64,000 nt of DNA, taken from assembly GCF_029989365.1 (NCBI RefSeq), contig NZ_JAPRAQ010000004.1, forward strand, positions 1-64,000, in the 5' to 3' direction. The notes beneath the pieces are model-generated. The model was not told where the DNA came from and did no database searches. It worked only from the letters and a program-made list of their open reading frames with translations. The first letter of the stretch is position 1. Every line of letters begins with the position of its first letter. Made by a program: the position numbers and the translations under genes. Positions 8,753 to 19,014 of the stretch are shown here, piece after piece. Source of the DNA: Bradyrhizobium sp. Arg816 (lineage in GTDB: Bacteria; Pseudomonadota; Alphaproteobacteria; Rhizobiales; Xanthobacteraceae).

Positions 8753-9772
8753 ATGATCAAGCATCTTCGTAGCAAGCTTGCGGCTGCCGCCCTGATCGCC
8801 GCAACCGTCCTGCCGGTATCCGCGGCGCATGCGCAGCAGAAATCCGAGATCTCGCTGTCGCGCCAGCCCGGCATTTTCTACATGCCGAGCCACATCATGG
8901 AAAAGCAGAAGCTGATCGAGAAGCATGCAGCTTCGCTCGGCGTACCCGGCGTCACCACCAAATGGGTGACCTTTTCCGGCGGCGGCGCGCAGACCGATGC
9001 GTTGCTCGCCGGCGGCGTCGACATCCTCAACACCGGCACCGGCAATCTTCTGTTGCTGTGGGACCGCACCCGCGGCGGCGTGAAGGGCATCGTCGCGACC
9101 TCGGCGCAGCCGATGACGCTGATCAGCCGCGACGCCAACATCAAGTCGATCAAGGATTTCGGTCCGAGCGACAAGATCGCGGTGCCGACGGTGAAGGTTT
9201 CGACGCAGGCGATCGTGCTTCAGATCGCGGCCGCCGAGGCCTTCGGTGCCGACCAATGGTCGAAACTGGACGCCAACACCGTGCAGCTTGGCCATCCCGA
9301 CGCCTATGCGGCGCTGTCCAATCCCAAGCACGAGGTGCACACCCACTTCTCGATCCCGCCTTTCACCTTCCTCGAGCTGAAGAACGTGCCGGGCGCGCAT
9401 GTCGTGCTGAACTCGCCTGACGTGATGGGCGGTCCGCTGAGCCAGGCCCAGTTCTTCACCACGACGAAATTCGCCGATGCCAATCCGAAGATCATCCAGG
9501 CGGTGCGCGATGCCACCAAGGAAGCGCAGGATCTGATCCGCAGCGACACCAAACAGGCGGTCGAGATCTACAAGGAGATCACCGGCGACAAGACCTCGGT
9601 GGAAGAGTTGCTCGATCTCCTGAAGCAGCCCGGCATGATGGAATGGAATCTCGAGCCGCAGGGCACGATGAAATTCGCAGCCCATCTGTACAAGACCGGC
9701 ACGCTGAAGATGCAGCCCAAGGCCTGGACGGACTATTATCTCCCCGTCGCGCACGACCTGAAAGGCAACTGA
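8753..9772 (+). CDS. NitT/TauT-type ABC transporter, substrate-binding protein
   Basis: 339 residues from the ATG at 8753, with GGAGG upstream (12 nt). A signal peptide is clear: KHLRSK, a hydrophobic run, then AAHAQQ with cleavage after Ala. The mature part fits the SsuA/TauA/NMT1 fold: SRQPGIFYMPSHIMEKQ, FSGGGAQTDALLAGGVDI, VPTVKVSTQAIVLQ. Such proteins bind sulfonates, nitrate, pyrimidines or aromatic acids in the periplasm. Here the neighbours are sugar-acid type enzymes, so the substrate is unclear. It is the first gene of a tightly packed operon. Confidence 0.88.
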   Translation: MIKHLRSKLAAAALIAATVLPVSAAHAQQKSEISLSRQPGIFYMPSHIMEKQKLIEKHAASLGVPGVTTKWVTFSGGGAQTDALLAGGVDILNTGTGNLLLLWDRTRGGVKGIVATSAQPMTLISRDANIKSIKDFGPSDKIAVPTVKVSTQAIVLQIAAAEAFGADQWSKLDANTVQLGHPDAYAALSNPKHEVHTHFSIPPFTFLELKNVPGAHVVLNSPDVMGGPLSQAQFFTTTKFADANPKIIQAVRDATKEAQDLIRSDTKQAVEIYKEITGDKTSVEELLDLLKQPGMMEWNLEPQGTMKFAAHLYKTGTLKMQPKAWTDYYLPVAHDLKGN

Positions 9773-10533
9773 TGGCGCTGCTCGACGTCAACGGGGTGAC
9801 GCTGCGCTACAAGACCTCCAGCGCCGTCGTCACCGCCACCGAAAGGGTCAGCTTCACCGTCGACAAGTCCGACCGCTTCGTGTTGCTCGGGCCGTCCGGC
9901 TGCGGCAAGTCGACCCTGCTCAAGGCCGTCGGCGGCTACATGAGCCCGAGCGAGGGCCGCATGAGCATCAACGATCGCGAGATTCATGGTCCGGGCGCCG
10001 ACCGCATGATGATCTTCCAGGAGTTCGACCAGCTCCTGCCGTGGAAGAGCGTGCTCGCCAATGTGATGTTCCCGCTGCTGACCGCGCGAAAGCTATCGCG
10101 CAAGGACGCCGAGGCGCGGGCACGGGCCTATATCGAGAAGGTCGGCCTCACCCGCGTCGTCGATGCCTATCCGCACACGCTGTCCGGCGGCATGAAGCAG
10201 CGCGTTGCGATCGCGCGCGGCATGGTGATGGAGCCTGATATCCTGCTGATGGACGAGCCGTTCGCCGCGCTCGACGCGCTGACGCGGCGCACCTGCCAGG
10301 ACGAGCTGCTTCAGCTCTGGAGCGAGACCAAATTCACGGTGCTGTTCGTGACCCATTCCATCGCGGAAGCGATCCGCATCGGCAACCGCATCCTGCTGCT
10401 GTCGCCGCATCCCGGCCGGGTCAAGGCCGAGGTGGTCGATGTCGACAAGGTCGCGAATGGAGACGGCAGCGCCGGCCGGCTGGAGAAGGAGATCCACGAT
10501 CTCCTGTTCGCGGCCGAAGCTGTGGCGCATTGA
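9772..10533 (+). CDS. NitT/TauT-type ABC transporter, ATPase
   Basis: 253 residues. The ATG at 9772 overlaps the last base of the preceding stop codon, indicating translational coupling. Walker A is GPSGCGKSTLL (about 42-52), the Q-loop is IFQEFDQLLPW, the ABC signature is LSGGMKQRVAIARG, and Walker B is ILLMDEPFAALD followed by the switch His in THSIAEA. It supplies ATP hydrolysis for the importer formed with the permease at 10545 and the binding protein at 8753. Confidence 0.93.
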   Translation: MALLDVNGVTLRYKTSSAVVTATERVSFTVDKSDRFVLLGPSGCGKSTLLKAVGGYMSPSEGRMSINDREIHGPGADRMMIFQEFDQLLPWKSVLANVMFPLLTARKLSRKDAEARARAYIEKVGLTRVVDAYPHTLSGGMKQRVAIARGMVMEPDILLMDEPFAALDALTRRTCQDELLQLWSETKFTVLFVTHSIAEAIRIGNRILLLSPHPGRVKAEVVDVDKVANGDGSAGRLEKEIHDLLFAAEAVAH

Positions 10534-10544
10534 GGGGGCCTGTT

Positions 10545-11404
10545 ATGGGCGAAGCGAGAATATTGCTGCGTGACGCGTCGGTTGCCGCGACCGGCGGTGC
10601 GGGCGAGGTCGAGCGCAAGCTGAGCGTGCCGGAGCTGTTGTGGAACGACGGCTTTGTCCGCAAGACCGTCATCATCCTGTTCCTGGCAGCCGTCTGGGAA
10701 GCCTACGGCCTCTATCTCGACAATCCCCTGCTGTTTCCGACGCTGCACGACACCATCGTGACACTGTACGACCGGGTCAAGGACGGCACCATTCCGATGC
10801 GCGCATGGACCTCGCTGAAGGTGCTGTTCATGGGCTATTCGGCCGGCATCGTGCTGGCCGCGATCTTCACCGTGCTCGCCATCTCGACGCGGATCGGCAC
10901 CGACTTCCTGGAAACGGTCACGGCGATGTTCAACCCGCTGCCGGCGATCGCGCTGCTGCCGCTCGCCTTGATCTGGTTCGGGCTCGGCAACGGCAGTCTT
11001 GTTTTCGTGCTGATCCATTCGGTGCTGTGGCCGGTCGCGCTCAACACCCATTCCGGCTTCAAGAGCGTGTCCAACACGCTGCGCATGGTCGGGCGCAATT
11101 ACGGCCTGCGCGGGCTGCCTTATGTCGCGAAAATCCTGATTCCGGCGGCCTTCGGCTCGATCCTCACCGGCCTGAAGATCGGCTGGGCCTTTGCCTGGCG
11201 CACGCTGATCGCGGCCGAGCTGGTGTTCGGCGTGTCCTCGGGGCAGGGCGGACTCGGCTGGTTCATCTTCGAGAACCGCAATCTCCTCGACATACCTGCG
11301 GTCTTCGCAGGCCTCTTGACGGTGATTATCATCGGGCTCTTTGTCGAGAACCTGATCTTCCGCGCCATCGAGCGGAACACCGTGCAGAAATGGGGCACCC
11401 AATC

Positions 11405-11408
<4 letters not shown>
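10545..11408 (+). CDS. NitT/TauT-type ABC transporter, permease
   Basis: 287 residues from the ATG at 10545, behind a GAGGGGG ribosome binding site; a TTG at 10530 is a weaker alternative. A cytoplasmic N-terminus of about 35 residues precedes six predicted membrane helices. The EAA-type loop that contacts the ATPase is visible around residues 185-215 (GRNYGLRGLPYVAKILIPAA). Its stop overlaps the start of the dehydratase gene (ATGA), so transporter and enzyme are made from one message. Confidence 0.9.
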
Positions 11409-13144
<1,736 letters not shown>

Positions 13145-13154
13145 AGAGCATGAC

Positions 13155-13874
13155 ATGACCAAACTCAGCGAAGCCACCCGCAACAAGCTCAAATCCGTCT
13201 CCACGGCGACCGTCGCCACTGCGCTGTTCAAGCGCGGCCTGCGCATCCAGATGATCCAGGATGTGCACCCGCTCGGCGCCGACCAGCCGACCATGGTCGG
13301 CGAGGCCTTCACGCTGCGCTACATGCCGGCGCGCGAGGACCTCAATACCATCGACGTCTTCAAGGACCGTTCGCATCCGCAGCGCAAGGCGATCGAGGAT
13401 TGTCCGCCCGGCAGCGTGCTGGTGATGGACAGCCGCAAGGACGCGCGCGCGGCGTCCGCCGGCGCGATCCTGGTGACGCGTCTGATGAAGCGCGGCGTCG
13501 CCGGTGTCGTCACCGACGGCGGCTTTCGCGATTCCGCCGAGATCGCGAAGCTCGGCATTCCCGCCTACCATCATCGTCCCTCGGCGCCGACGAATCTCAC
13601 GCTGCACCAGGCGATCGAGATCAACGTGCCGATCGGCTGCGGCGATGCGCCGGTGTTTCCGGGCGACGTCATCCTCGGCGATGCCGACGGCGTCATCGTG
13701 ATCCCCGCGCATCTCGCCGATGAGATCGCCAACGAAACCTTCGAGATGACGGCGTTCGAGGATTTCGTCACTGAGGAGGTCGGCAAAGGTCGCGGCATCT
13801 TCGGTCTCTATCCCGCCACCGATCCGCAGACGCTCACCGATTTCGCGGAATGGCGGAAGAAGAACGGTCGCTAG
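13155..13874 (+). CDS. RraA-family protein, possible 2-keto acid aldolase
   Basis: 239 residues from the ATG at 13155, 10 bp after the dehydratase stop. RraA-fold features: STATVATALFKRG near the N-terminus, a Gly-rich loop DCPPGSVLVMDSRKDARAAS, and VAGVVTDGGFRDS, whose Arg-Asp pair is the metal and substrate site in the aldolase members. The family name comes from a regulator of RNase E, but many members are class II aldolases acting on 4-hydroxy-2-oxo acids. In this operon an aldolase or decarboxylase acting on the dehydratase product is the better reading. A hairpin terminator follows at 13900. Confidence 0.8.
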   Translation: MTKLSEATRNKLKSVSTATVATALFKRGLRIQMIQDVHPLGADQPTMVGEAFTLRYMPAREDLNTIDVFKDRSHPQRKAIEDCPPGSVLVMDSRKDARAASAGAILVTRLMKRGVAGVVTDGGFRDSAEIAKLGIPAYHHRPSAPTNLTLHQAIEINVPIGCGDAPVFPGDVILGDADGVIVIPAHLADEIANETFEMTAFEDFVTEEVGKGRGIFGLYPATDPQTLTDFAEWRKKNGR

Positions 13875-13899
13875 ACCAAGACCAATCACATCAAGAAAC

Positions 13900-13928
13900 A
13901 GGCCGGCCGCATCAAGCGCCGGCCTTTT
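13900..13928 (+). terminator. Rho-independent terminator-like hairpin after the RraA-family gene
   Basis: AGGCCGGC and GCCGGCCT form an 8-bp GC-rich stem around a 10-nt loop, followed by TTT. It sits between the RraA-like gene and the lactonase gene, so it may end the main operon or lower expression of the lactonase. Confidence 0.65.
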
Positions 13929-13949
13929 GTCGAGCAGGGGAGGACTTCA

Positions 13950-15041
13950 ATGAATTTTACACGACGCAATCTCTTGGCCGGTGCTGGCGCAACTGCGGCT
14001 TCCGCACTTCTGGCCCGCGCCGCCAGTGCCCAGTCGTTTCCGTTCGCGCCCAACCAGCGCTACCCCGATCCCGCCGTCCAGATCCTCGATCCGAGCTTTG
14101 GAAAATACCGGCTCTATTCCTCGACGGTCGAGCAGGTCGCGACCGGGATGCGCTGGGCCGAAGGCCCCGCCTATTTCCCCGAAGGCGGCTATCTGCTGTT
14201 CTCGGACATTCCCAACAACCGGATCATGAAGTTTGACGAGAAGACCGGCCAGACCAGCGTCTTCCGCGCCAACGCCAACTACGCCAACGGCAATGCGCGC
14301 GATCGCCAGGGCCGCCTCGTCACCTGCGAGCACTCCGTCACCCGCCGCATCACCCGCACCGAGAAGGACGGCAAGATCACCGTGCTCGCCGACAAGTTCG
14401 AGGGCAAGCGGCTGAATTCGCCGAACGACATCGTGGTGAAGTCGGACGACAGCATCTGGTTCACCGATCCGCTGTTCGGCATCAACGGCGAGTGGGAAGG
14501 CAAGAAGGAGAAGGCCGAGCAGGCCACCACCAACGTCTATCGCATCGCCAAGGACGGCAAGATCAGCGCCGTCCTCACCGACCTCGTCAATCCCAACGGT
14601 CTTGCCTTCTCGCCGGACGAGAAGAAGCTCTACATCGTCGAATGGAAGGGCACGCCCAACCGCAGCATCTGGAGCTACAATGTCGGCGAGGACGGTGCCT
14701 TAAGCGGCAAGACCAAGCTGATCGACGCGGCTGACCAGGCCTCGCTCGACGGTTTTCGCGTCGATCGCGACGGCAATCTCTGGTGCGGCTGGGGCTCCAA
14801 CGGCGCGCTGCAATCCGAGCCCACCGACATCGGCGGCCGCAAGGTGTTTCAGCTCAAGGGCAAGTCGGAGGATCTCGACGGCGTCATGGTGTTCAACGCG
14901 GACGGCAAGCCGCTCGCCTTCATCAAGCTGCCCGAACGCTGCGCCAACCTCTGCTTCGGCGGCCCGAAGAACAACCGGCTTTATATGGCGAGCAGCCACT
15001 CGGTGTATGCGCTGTATGTGGAGGCGCATGGGGCGGTGTGA
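13950..15041 (+). CDS. SMP-30/gluconolactonase family protein, Tat-exported
   Basis: 363 residues with GGGGAGG before the ATG. The N-terminus (TRRNLLAGAGATAASALLA, then ASAQS) is a twin-arginine signal with a cleavage site after residue 28, so the enzyme should fold with its metal in the cytoplasm and act in the periplasm. The six-bladed propeller metal ligands of the family are present: Glu in WAEGPAYF, Asn in NSPNDIVV, Asp in SLDGFRVDRDG. Family members hydrolyse sugar lactones. It would supply an acid for import and dehydration by the upstream operon, although the hairpin at 13900 separates them. Confidence 0.85.
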   Translation: MNFTRRNLLAGAGATAASALLARAASAQSFPFAPNQRYPDPAVQILDPSFGKYRLYSSTVEQVATGMRWAEGPAYFPEGGYLLFSDIPNNRIMKFDEKTGQTSVFRANANYANGNARDRQGRLVTCEHSVTRRITRTEKDGKITVLADKFEGKRLNSPNDIVVKSDDSIWFTDPLFGINGEWEGKKEKAEQATTNVYRIAKDGKISAVLTDLVNPNGLAFSPDEKKLYIVEWKGTPNRSIWSYNVGEDGALSGKTKLIDAADQASLDGFRVDRDGNLWCGWGSNGALQSEPTDIGGRKVFQLKGKSEDLDGVMVFNADGKPLAFIKLPERCANLCFGGPKNNRLYMASSHSVYALYVEAHGAV

Positions 15042-15066
15042 GGCAGAGGTGGCCAGCTAAGCCGCG

Positions 15067-15190
15067 GTAGGGTGGGCAAAGCGACTTGTCCGCCGTAGCT
15101 CGAAGAGCGAAGGCGGAAGCGTGCCTACCGCTCTCGTCGCAATTGCTGAAAGATGGTGGGCACGGCGCGACGCACCTTTGCCCACCCTAC
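15067..15190. repeat. Dispersed palindromic repeat, GTAGGGTGGGCAAAG family
   Basis: It opens with GTAGGGTGGGCAAAGCG and closes with CTTTGCCCACCCTAC, so the ends are inverted copies of each other, with GGTGGGCACGG inside. A second copy lies at 25741-25831. No gene is seen in the 15042-15325 gap, which is filled by this element, a short palindrome and a second repeat type. Confidence 0.8.
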
Positions 15191-15210
15191 AAAGCTGCCG
15201 AATTCCTTCG

Positions 15211-15234
15211 CCTCTCCCCGCGCGCGGGGAGAGG
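15211..15234. repeat. Perfect 24-bp palindrome
   Basis: CCTCTCCCCGCG followed directly by its reverse complement. It lies between two dispersed repeats, in the gap between convergent genes, and could form a strong stem in either transcript. It resembles the CCTCTCCCC ends seen in the repeat at 20117. Confidence 0.7.
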
Positions 15235-15236
15235 CC

Positions 15237-15321
15237 GTAGCCCGGATGGAGCGTAGCGTAATCCGGGACGGTCTTGCCGCCTGCACGAATCCCGGATTTC
15301 GCTGCGCTCCATCCGGGCTAC
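15237..15321. repeat. Dispersed palindromic repeat, GTAGCCCGGATG family (second copy)
   Basis: It starts GTAGCCCGGATGGAGCG and ends CTCCATCCGGGCTAC, matching the copy at 3644-3728 in both arms. It sits 5 bp beyond the 3' end of the oligopeptidase gene, again in a convergent gene gap. Confidence 0.8.
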
Positions 15322-15325
15322 AAGG

Positions 15326-17425
15326 TCACGCCTCCGCCATCCCGGCCGCCCACAGCGCGAACGCATAGACGATCGCGACTTCGTCGAGACGATCAAACCG
15401 CCCCGATGCGCCGCCGTGGCCGGCGCCCATGTTGGTGCGGAGTAACACCGGGCCGCCGCCGCTCATGGTCGCGCGCAGGCGCGCGATCCATTTGGCGGGC
15501 TCCCAATAGGTGACGCGCGGGTCGGTCAGGCCGCCCATCGCCAGGATCGCCGGATAGTCCTTCGCCGCGACATTGTCGTAGGGCGAGTAGGACAGGATGG
15601 TGCGAAAATCCTTCTCGCTCTCGATCGGGTTGCCCCATTCGGGCCATTCCGGCGGCGTCAGCGGCAGCGTGTCGTCGAGCATGGTGTTGAGCACGTCGAC
15701 GAACGGCACTTCGGCGACGATGCCCGCGAACAGCTCGCCGGCGCGGTTTGCCACCGCGCCCATCAGCATGCCGCCGGCCGAGCCGCCATGGCCGACGATG
15801 CGTTTTGCGCTGGTGTATTTCGCATCGATCAGCGCCCGTGCGCTGGCGGCAAAATCGTCGAACGAGTTGGTCTTCTTCTCGCGCTTGCCGTCGAGATACC
15901 AGCCCCAACCCTTGTCGGCGCCGCCGCGAATATGGGCGATGGCGTAGACGAAACCACGATCGACCAGCGACAGCCGGTTGGCATTGAAGGAAGCCGGCAT
16001 CGCCATGCCGTAGGAGCCGTAGCCGTAGAGCAGCAGCGGCGCCGAGCCGTCGAGCTTCAGCCCGCGGCGATAGAGGATCGAGACCGGCACCTCGGCGCCG
16101 TCATGCGCCTTGGCCATGATGCGCGTGGTGACATAGTCGGCCGCATCGTGGCCGGACGGGATCTCCTGGCGCTTGCGCAAGGTGCGCGTGCGCTTGACCA
16201 TGTCGTAGTCGTAGACTTCCGAGGGCGTCGTCATCGACGAATAGGCGAAGCGCAAATTGGTCGTGTCGAATTCATAGGAGCCCATCGTATCCAATGAGTA
16301 GGCGGCCTCATCGAAGGCGATGGCGTGCTCGTCCTTTGTCGTGAGGTCGCGGATCACGATCGACGGCAGCGCATTGGCGCGCTCAAGCCGCACCAGATGG
16401 CCGGCATAGAGATCGAGGTCGATGATGTAGATGCCGGGACGATACGGGATCAGATCGCGCCAGTTCTTGCGCTCGGGTGCGCCAAGCGGCGCGGTGACGA
16501 TCTTGAAATCGATGGCGTCGTCGGCATTGGTCAGGATGAAGAGCTCGTCGCCGCGGTCGGCCAGCGAATATTGCACGCCGTCCTCGCGCGCCGCGACCAG
16601 GCGCGGCGGCGCTTCGGGGTGGGCGAGATCGATCAGCCGTTGCTCCGAGGTCTCGTGATCGCCGCCCGCGATCACGCAGAAGCGGCCGCTGGTGCTCTCG
16701 TGCAGATGGGTGAACCAGCCGGAATCCTGCTCCTCGTAGACGAGCGTGTCGTCGGCCTGCCCAGTGCCGAGCTTGTGCCGCCACACCTGCATCGGCCGGT
16801 GATTGTCGTCGAGCTTCACATAGAAGAAGCTCTTGCAGTCCGCGGCCCAGACGATGCCGCCGTCGGTCTCCTCGACCAAATCGTCAAGATCTTTGCCCGT
16901 GGCCCAGTCGCGGACGCGGATGGAAAAATACTCCGAGCCCTTGGTGTCGGCGCTCCAGGCTTGCAGCTTGTGATCGTTCGAGTGGCGGCTGCCGCCGAAC
17001 TTGAAATATTTGTGGTCTTTGGCGAGCGCATCGCCGTCGAGCACGATATGGCCCTCGCCACCGTCGCGCGGCATGCGGCCGAACAATTCGTGCTGGCCGC
17101 CCTCGCGAAACCTGCGGAAATAGGCGAACGGGCCGTCGGGCGAGGGCACGCTGGAATCGTCCTCCTTGATCCGTCCGCGCATCTCGCGCACCAGCGTCTT
17201 CTGCAGCGACGAGGTGTGGCCGAGCAGGCTCTCGGTGTAGCCGTTCTCGTCATCGAGATAGTTGCGGATGTCGGGATCGAGCACGGCGGGATCGCGCAGC
17301 ACCTCCTGCCATTTCTCGTCCTTCAGCCAGGCATAGTCGTCGGTCACGGTGATCCCGTGCCGCGTGAAGGAATGCGGCCGGCGCGGGGCGACGGGAGGCT
17401 GGGAAGGTGTCTTGGCTTGGGTCAC
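15326..17425 (-). CDS. ptrB: S9 family oligopeptidase (oligopeptidase B type)
   Basis: 699 residues from a GTG at 17425, chosen because GAGG lies 5 nt upstream; a TTG at 17440 would add five residues. Residues 1-400 form the beta-propeller that restricts substrates to short peptides (HSFTRHGITVTDDYAWL is the usual opening). The catalytic alpha/beta-hydrolase domain holds the nucleophile in GHGGSAGGMLMG, the Asp in GGLTDPRVTYWEP and the His in GAGHGGASGR. Oligopeptidase B cleaves after basic residues. There is no signal peptide, so it should act in the cytoplasm. The gene is monocistronic by appearance. Confidence 0.9.
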   Translation of the reverse strand: MTQAKTPSQPPVAPRRPHSFTRHGITVTDDYAWLKDEKWQEVLRDPAVLDPDIRNYLDDENGYTESLLGHTSSLQKTLVREMRGRIKEDDSSVPSPDGPFAYFRRFREGGQHELFGRMPRDGGEGHIVLDGDALAKDHKYFKFGGSRHSNDHKLQAWSADTKGSEYFSIRVRDWATGKDLDDLVEETDGGIVWAADCKSFFYVKLDDNHRPMQVWRHKLGTGQADDTLVYEEQDSGWFTHLHESTSGRFCVIAGGDHETSEQRLIDLAHPEAPPRLVAAREDGVQYSLADRGDELFILTNADDAIDFKIVTAPLGAPERKNWRDLIPYRPGIYIIDLDLYAGHLVRLERANALPSIVIRDLTTKDEHAIAFDEAAYSLDTMGSYEFDTTNLRFAYSSMTTPSEVYDYDMVKRTRTLRKRQEIPSGHDAADYVTTRIMAKAHDGAEVPVSILYRRGLKLDGSAPLLLYGYGSYGMAMPASFNANRLSLVDRGFVYAIAHIRGGADKGWGWYLDGKREKKTNSFDDFAASARALIDAKYTSAKRIVGHGGSAGGMLMGAVANRAGELFAGIVAEVPFVDVLNTMLDDTLPLTPPEWPEWGNPIESEKDFRTILSYSPYDNVAAKDYPAILAMGGLTDPRVTYWEPAKWIARLRATMSGGGPVLLRTNMGAGHGGASGRFDRLDEVAIVYAFALWAAGMAEA

Positions 17426-17577
17426 TCGGTCCTCATTCAACTGCGTGTTCCACCTTATATCGTCCCGTTTCTACGAATTGCCAGCACGGCTGTTCCAGCC
17501 ACTGCGCCAAGTCGCCGGGTTGTTGATCGCCCCCTTGTATGCTTAAGGGGCGATACCCCCGCCGCCGGTCCAGCCTG

Positions 17578-19014
17578 ATGCTCTTCAATTCCTACCCGTT
17601 CATCCTGCTGTTCCTGCCGGCCGTGCTGGCCGGCTATTTCTGGCTAGGGCGGCGCAGCAATCTGGCGCCGGTGATCTGGCTGGCGCTGGCCTCGCTCGCC
17701 TTCTACGCCATCGGCAGCTGGCAGATCGTGGCCCTGCTGCTGATCTCGATCGCCTTCAACTACGGCGTCGGCTATCTCCTGATCGCGGCGAAGCTCGCGC
17801 CAATGCAACGAAAGGCGGCGCTCGCGCTCGGCGTAGTCGGCGACCTTCTCGTGCTCGGCATCTTCAAATATGCCGGCTTCGTCGCCGAGAACATCAATGC
17901 GCTGGCCGGCACGCATGTCGCGGTCCACATCCTGCTGCCGGTCGGCATCTCCTTCTACACCTTCACGCAGATCGCGTTCCTGGTGGATGCGTATCGTGGC
18001 CAGGTCGCGCGTTACGCCTTGCCGCACTACGCGCTGTTCGTGACATACTTTCCGCATCTGATCGCGGGGCCGATCCTCCACCACAAGGACATGATCCCGC
18101 AATTCGAGCGGAAGGAGACCAAGCATCCGGACGCGCATCTGATCCTGTGCGGAATCATCATCTTCGCGATCGGCCTGTTCAAGAAGACCTGCCTTGCCGA
18201 CGGCATCCAGCCCCTGGTGGCGCTCGCCTTCGAGGCGCGCTCGCCGAGCTTTGATCAGGCCTGGTGTGGTGCACTCGCCTACACGTTCCAGCTCTATTTC
18301 GACTTCTCCGGCTATTCCGACATGGCGATCGGGATATCGCTGATGTTCGGCATCTTCCTGCCAGTGAATTTCAACTCACCCTACAAGGCCACCAGCATCG
18401 TCGAGTTCTGGCGCCGCTGGCACATGACCTTGTCGCAATTCCTGCGCGACTATCTCTACATCTCGCTCGGCGGCAACCGCCGCGGCCGCGTGCTGCGCTA
18501 TGTCAATCTGATGATCACGATGCTGCTCGGCGGCCTCTGGCACGGCGCGGCCTGGACTTTTGTCGTCTGGGGCGCGCTGCATGGCGCCTATCTCTGCGTC
18601 AATCACGCCTTCAATGCGCTGGTGCCTGACGTCCCGACGTTGCTCGTGAGCCCGGTCCGCATCGTCGGAGCCGTGCTGACGTTCCTCGCCGTCGTCGTGG
18701 CCTGGGTTTTCTTCCGCGCCGAGAGCGTCGCGTGGGCGCTGCGCGTCCTCCACGCAATGGCCGATCCGTCGAATATCGTCCTCGGCCGCGAGGAGGTCGC
18801 CGCATTGGTTCTGGTGTCGATCTACGCCGCATTGGTGTGGCTGGCGCCGAACACGCAAGCAATCATGGGATACGATCACGACAATCGCAGGGTCGGCGAG
18901 GCCCTGCCGGCAGGGCGGATGCGACCGCTGGTCCTTTACGGCGCCTCGCTGGTGCTCGCTCTCGGGATTCTCGGCATCCAGAGCCACAGCGAATTCATCT
19001 ATTTCCGGTTCTGA
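17578..19014 (+). CDS. MBOAT family membrane-bound O-acyltransferase (AlgI/DltB type)
   Basis: 478 residues from the ATG at 17578, where the usual family opening MLFNSYPFILLFLPAVL begins; an in-frame ATG at 17539 would add 13 basic residues. About ten hydrophobic segments are visible. The family active site region is FWRRWHMTLSQFLRDYLY, and the conserved catalytic His lies in LLGGLWHGAAWTFVVWGALHG. Such enzymes move acyl groups onto exported polysaccharides or other envelope polymers. The next gene overlaps it by one base and looks like its periplasmic partner. The target polymer is not identifiable here, since no glycan synthase is adjacent. Confidence 0.88.
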   Translation: MLFNSYPFILLFLPAVLAGYFWLGRRSNLAPVIWLALASLAFYAIGSWQIVALLLISIAFNYGVGYLLIAAKLAPMQRKAALALGVVGDLLVLGIFKYAGFVAENINALAGTHVAVHILLPVGISFYTFTQIAFLVDAYRGQVARYALPHYALFVTYFPHLIAGPILHHKDMIPQFERKETKHPDAHLILCGIIIFAIGLFKKTCLADGIQPLVALAFEARSPSFDQAWCGALAYTFQLYFDFSGYSDMAIGISLMFGIFLPVNFNSPYKATSIVEFWRRWHMTLSQFLRDYLYISLGGNRRGRVLRYVNLMITMLLGGLWHGAAWTFVVWGALHGAYLCVNHAFNALVPDVPTLLVSPVRIVGAVLTFLAVVVAWVFFRAESVAWALRVLHAMADPSNIVLGREEVAALVLVSIYAALVWLAPNTQAIMGYDHDNRRVGEALPAGRMRPLVLYGASLVLALGILGIQSHSEFIYFRF

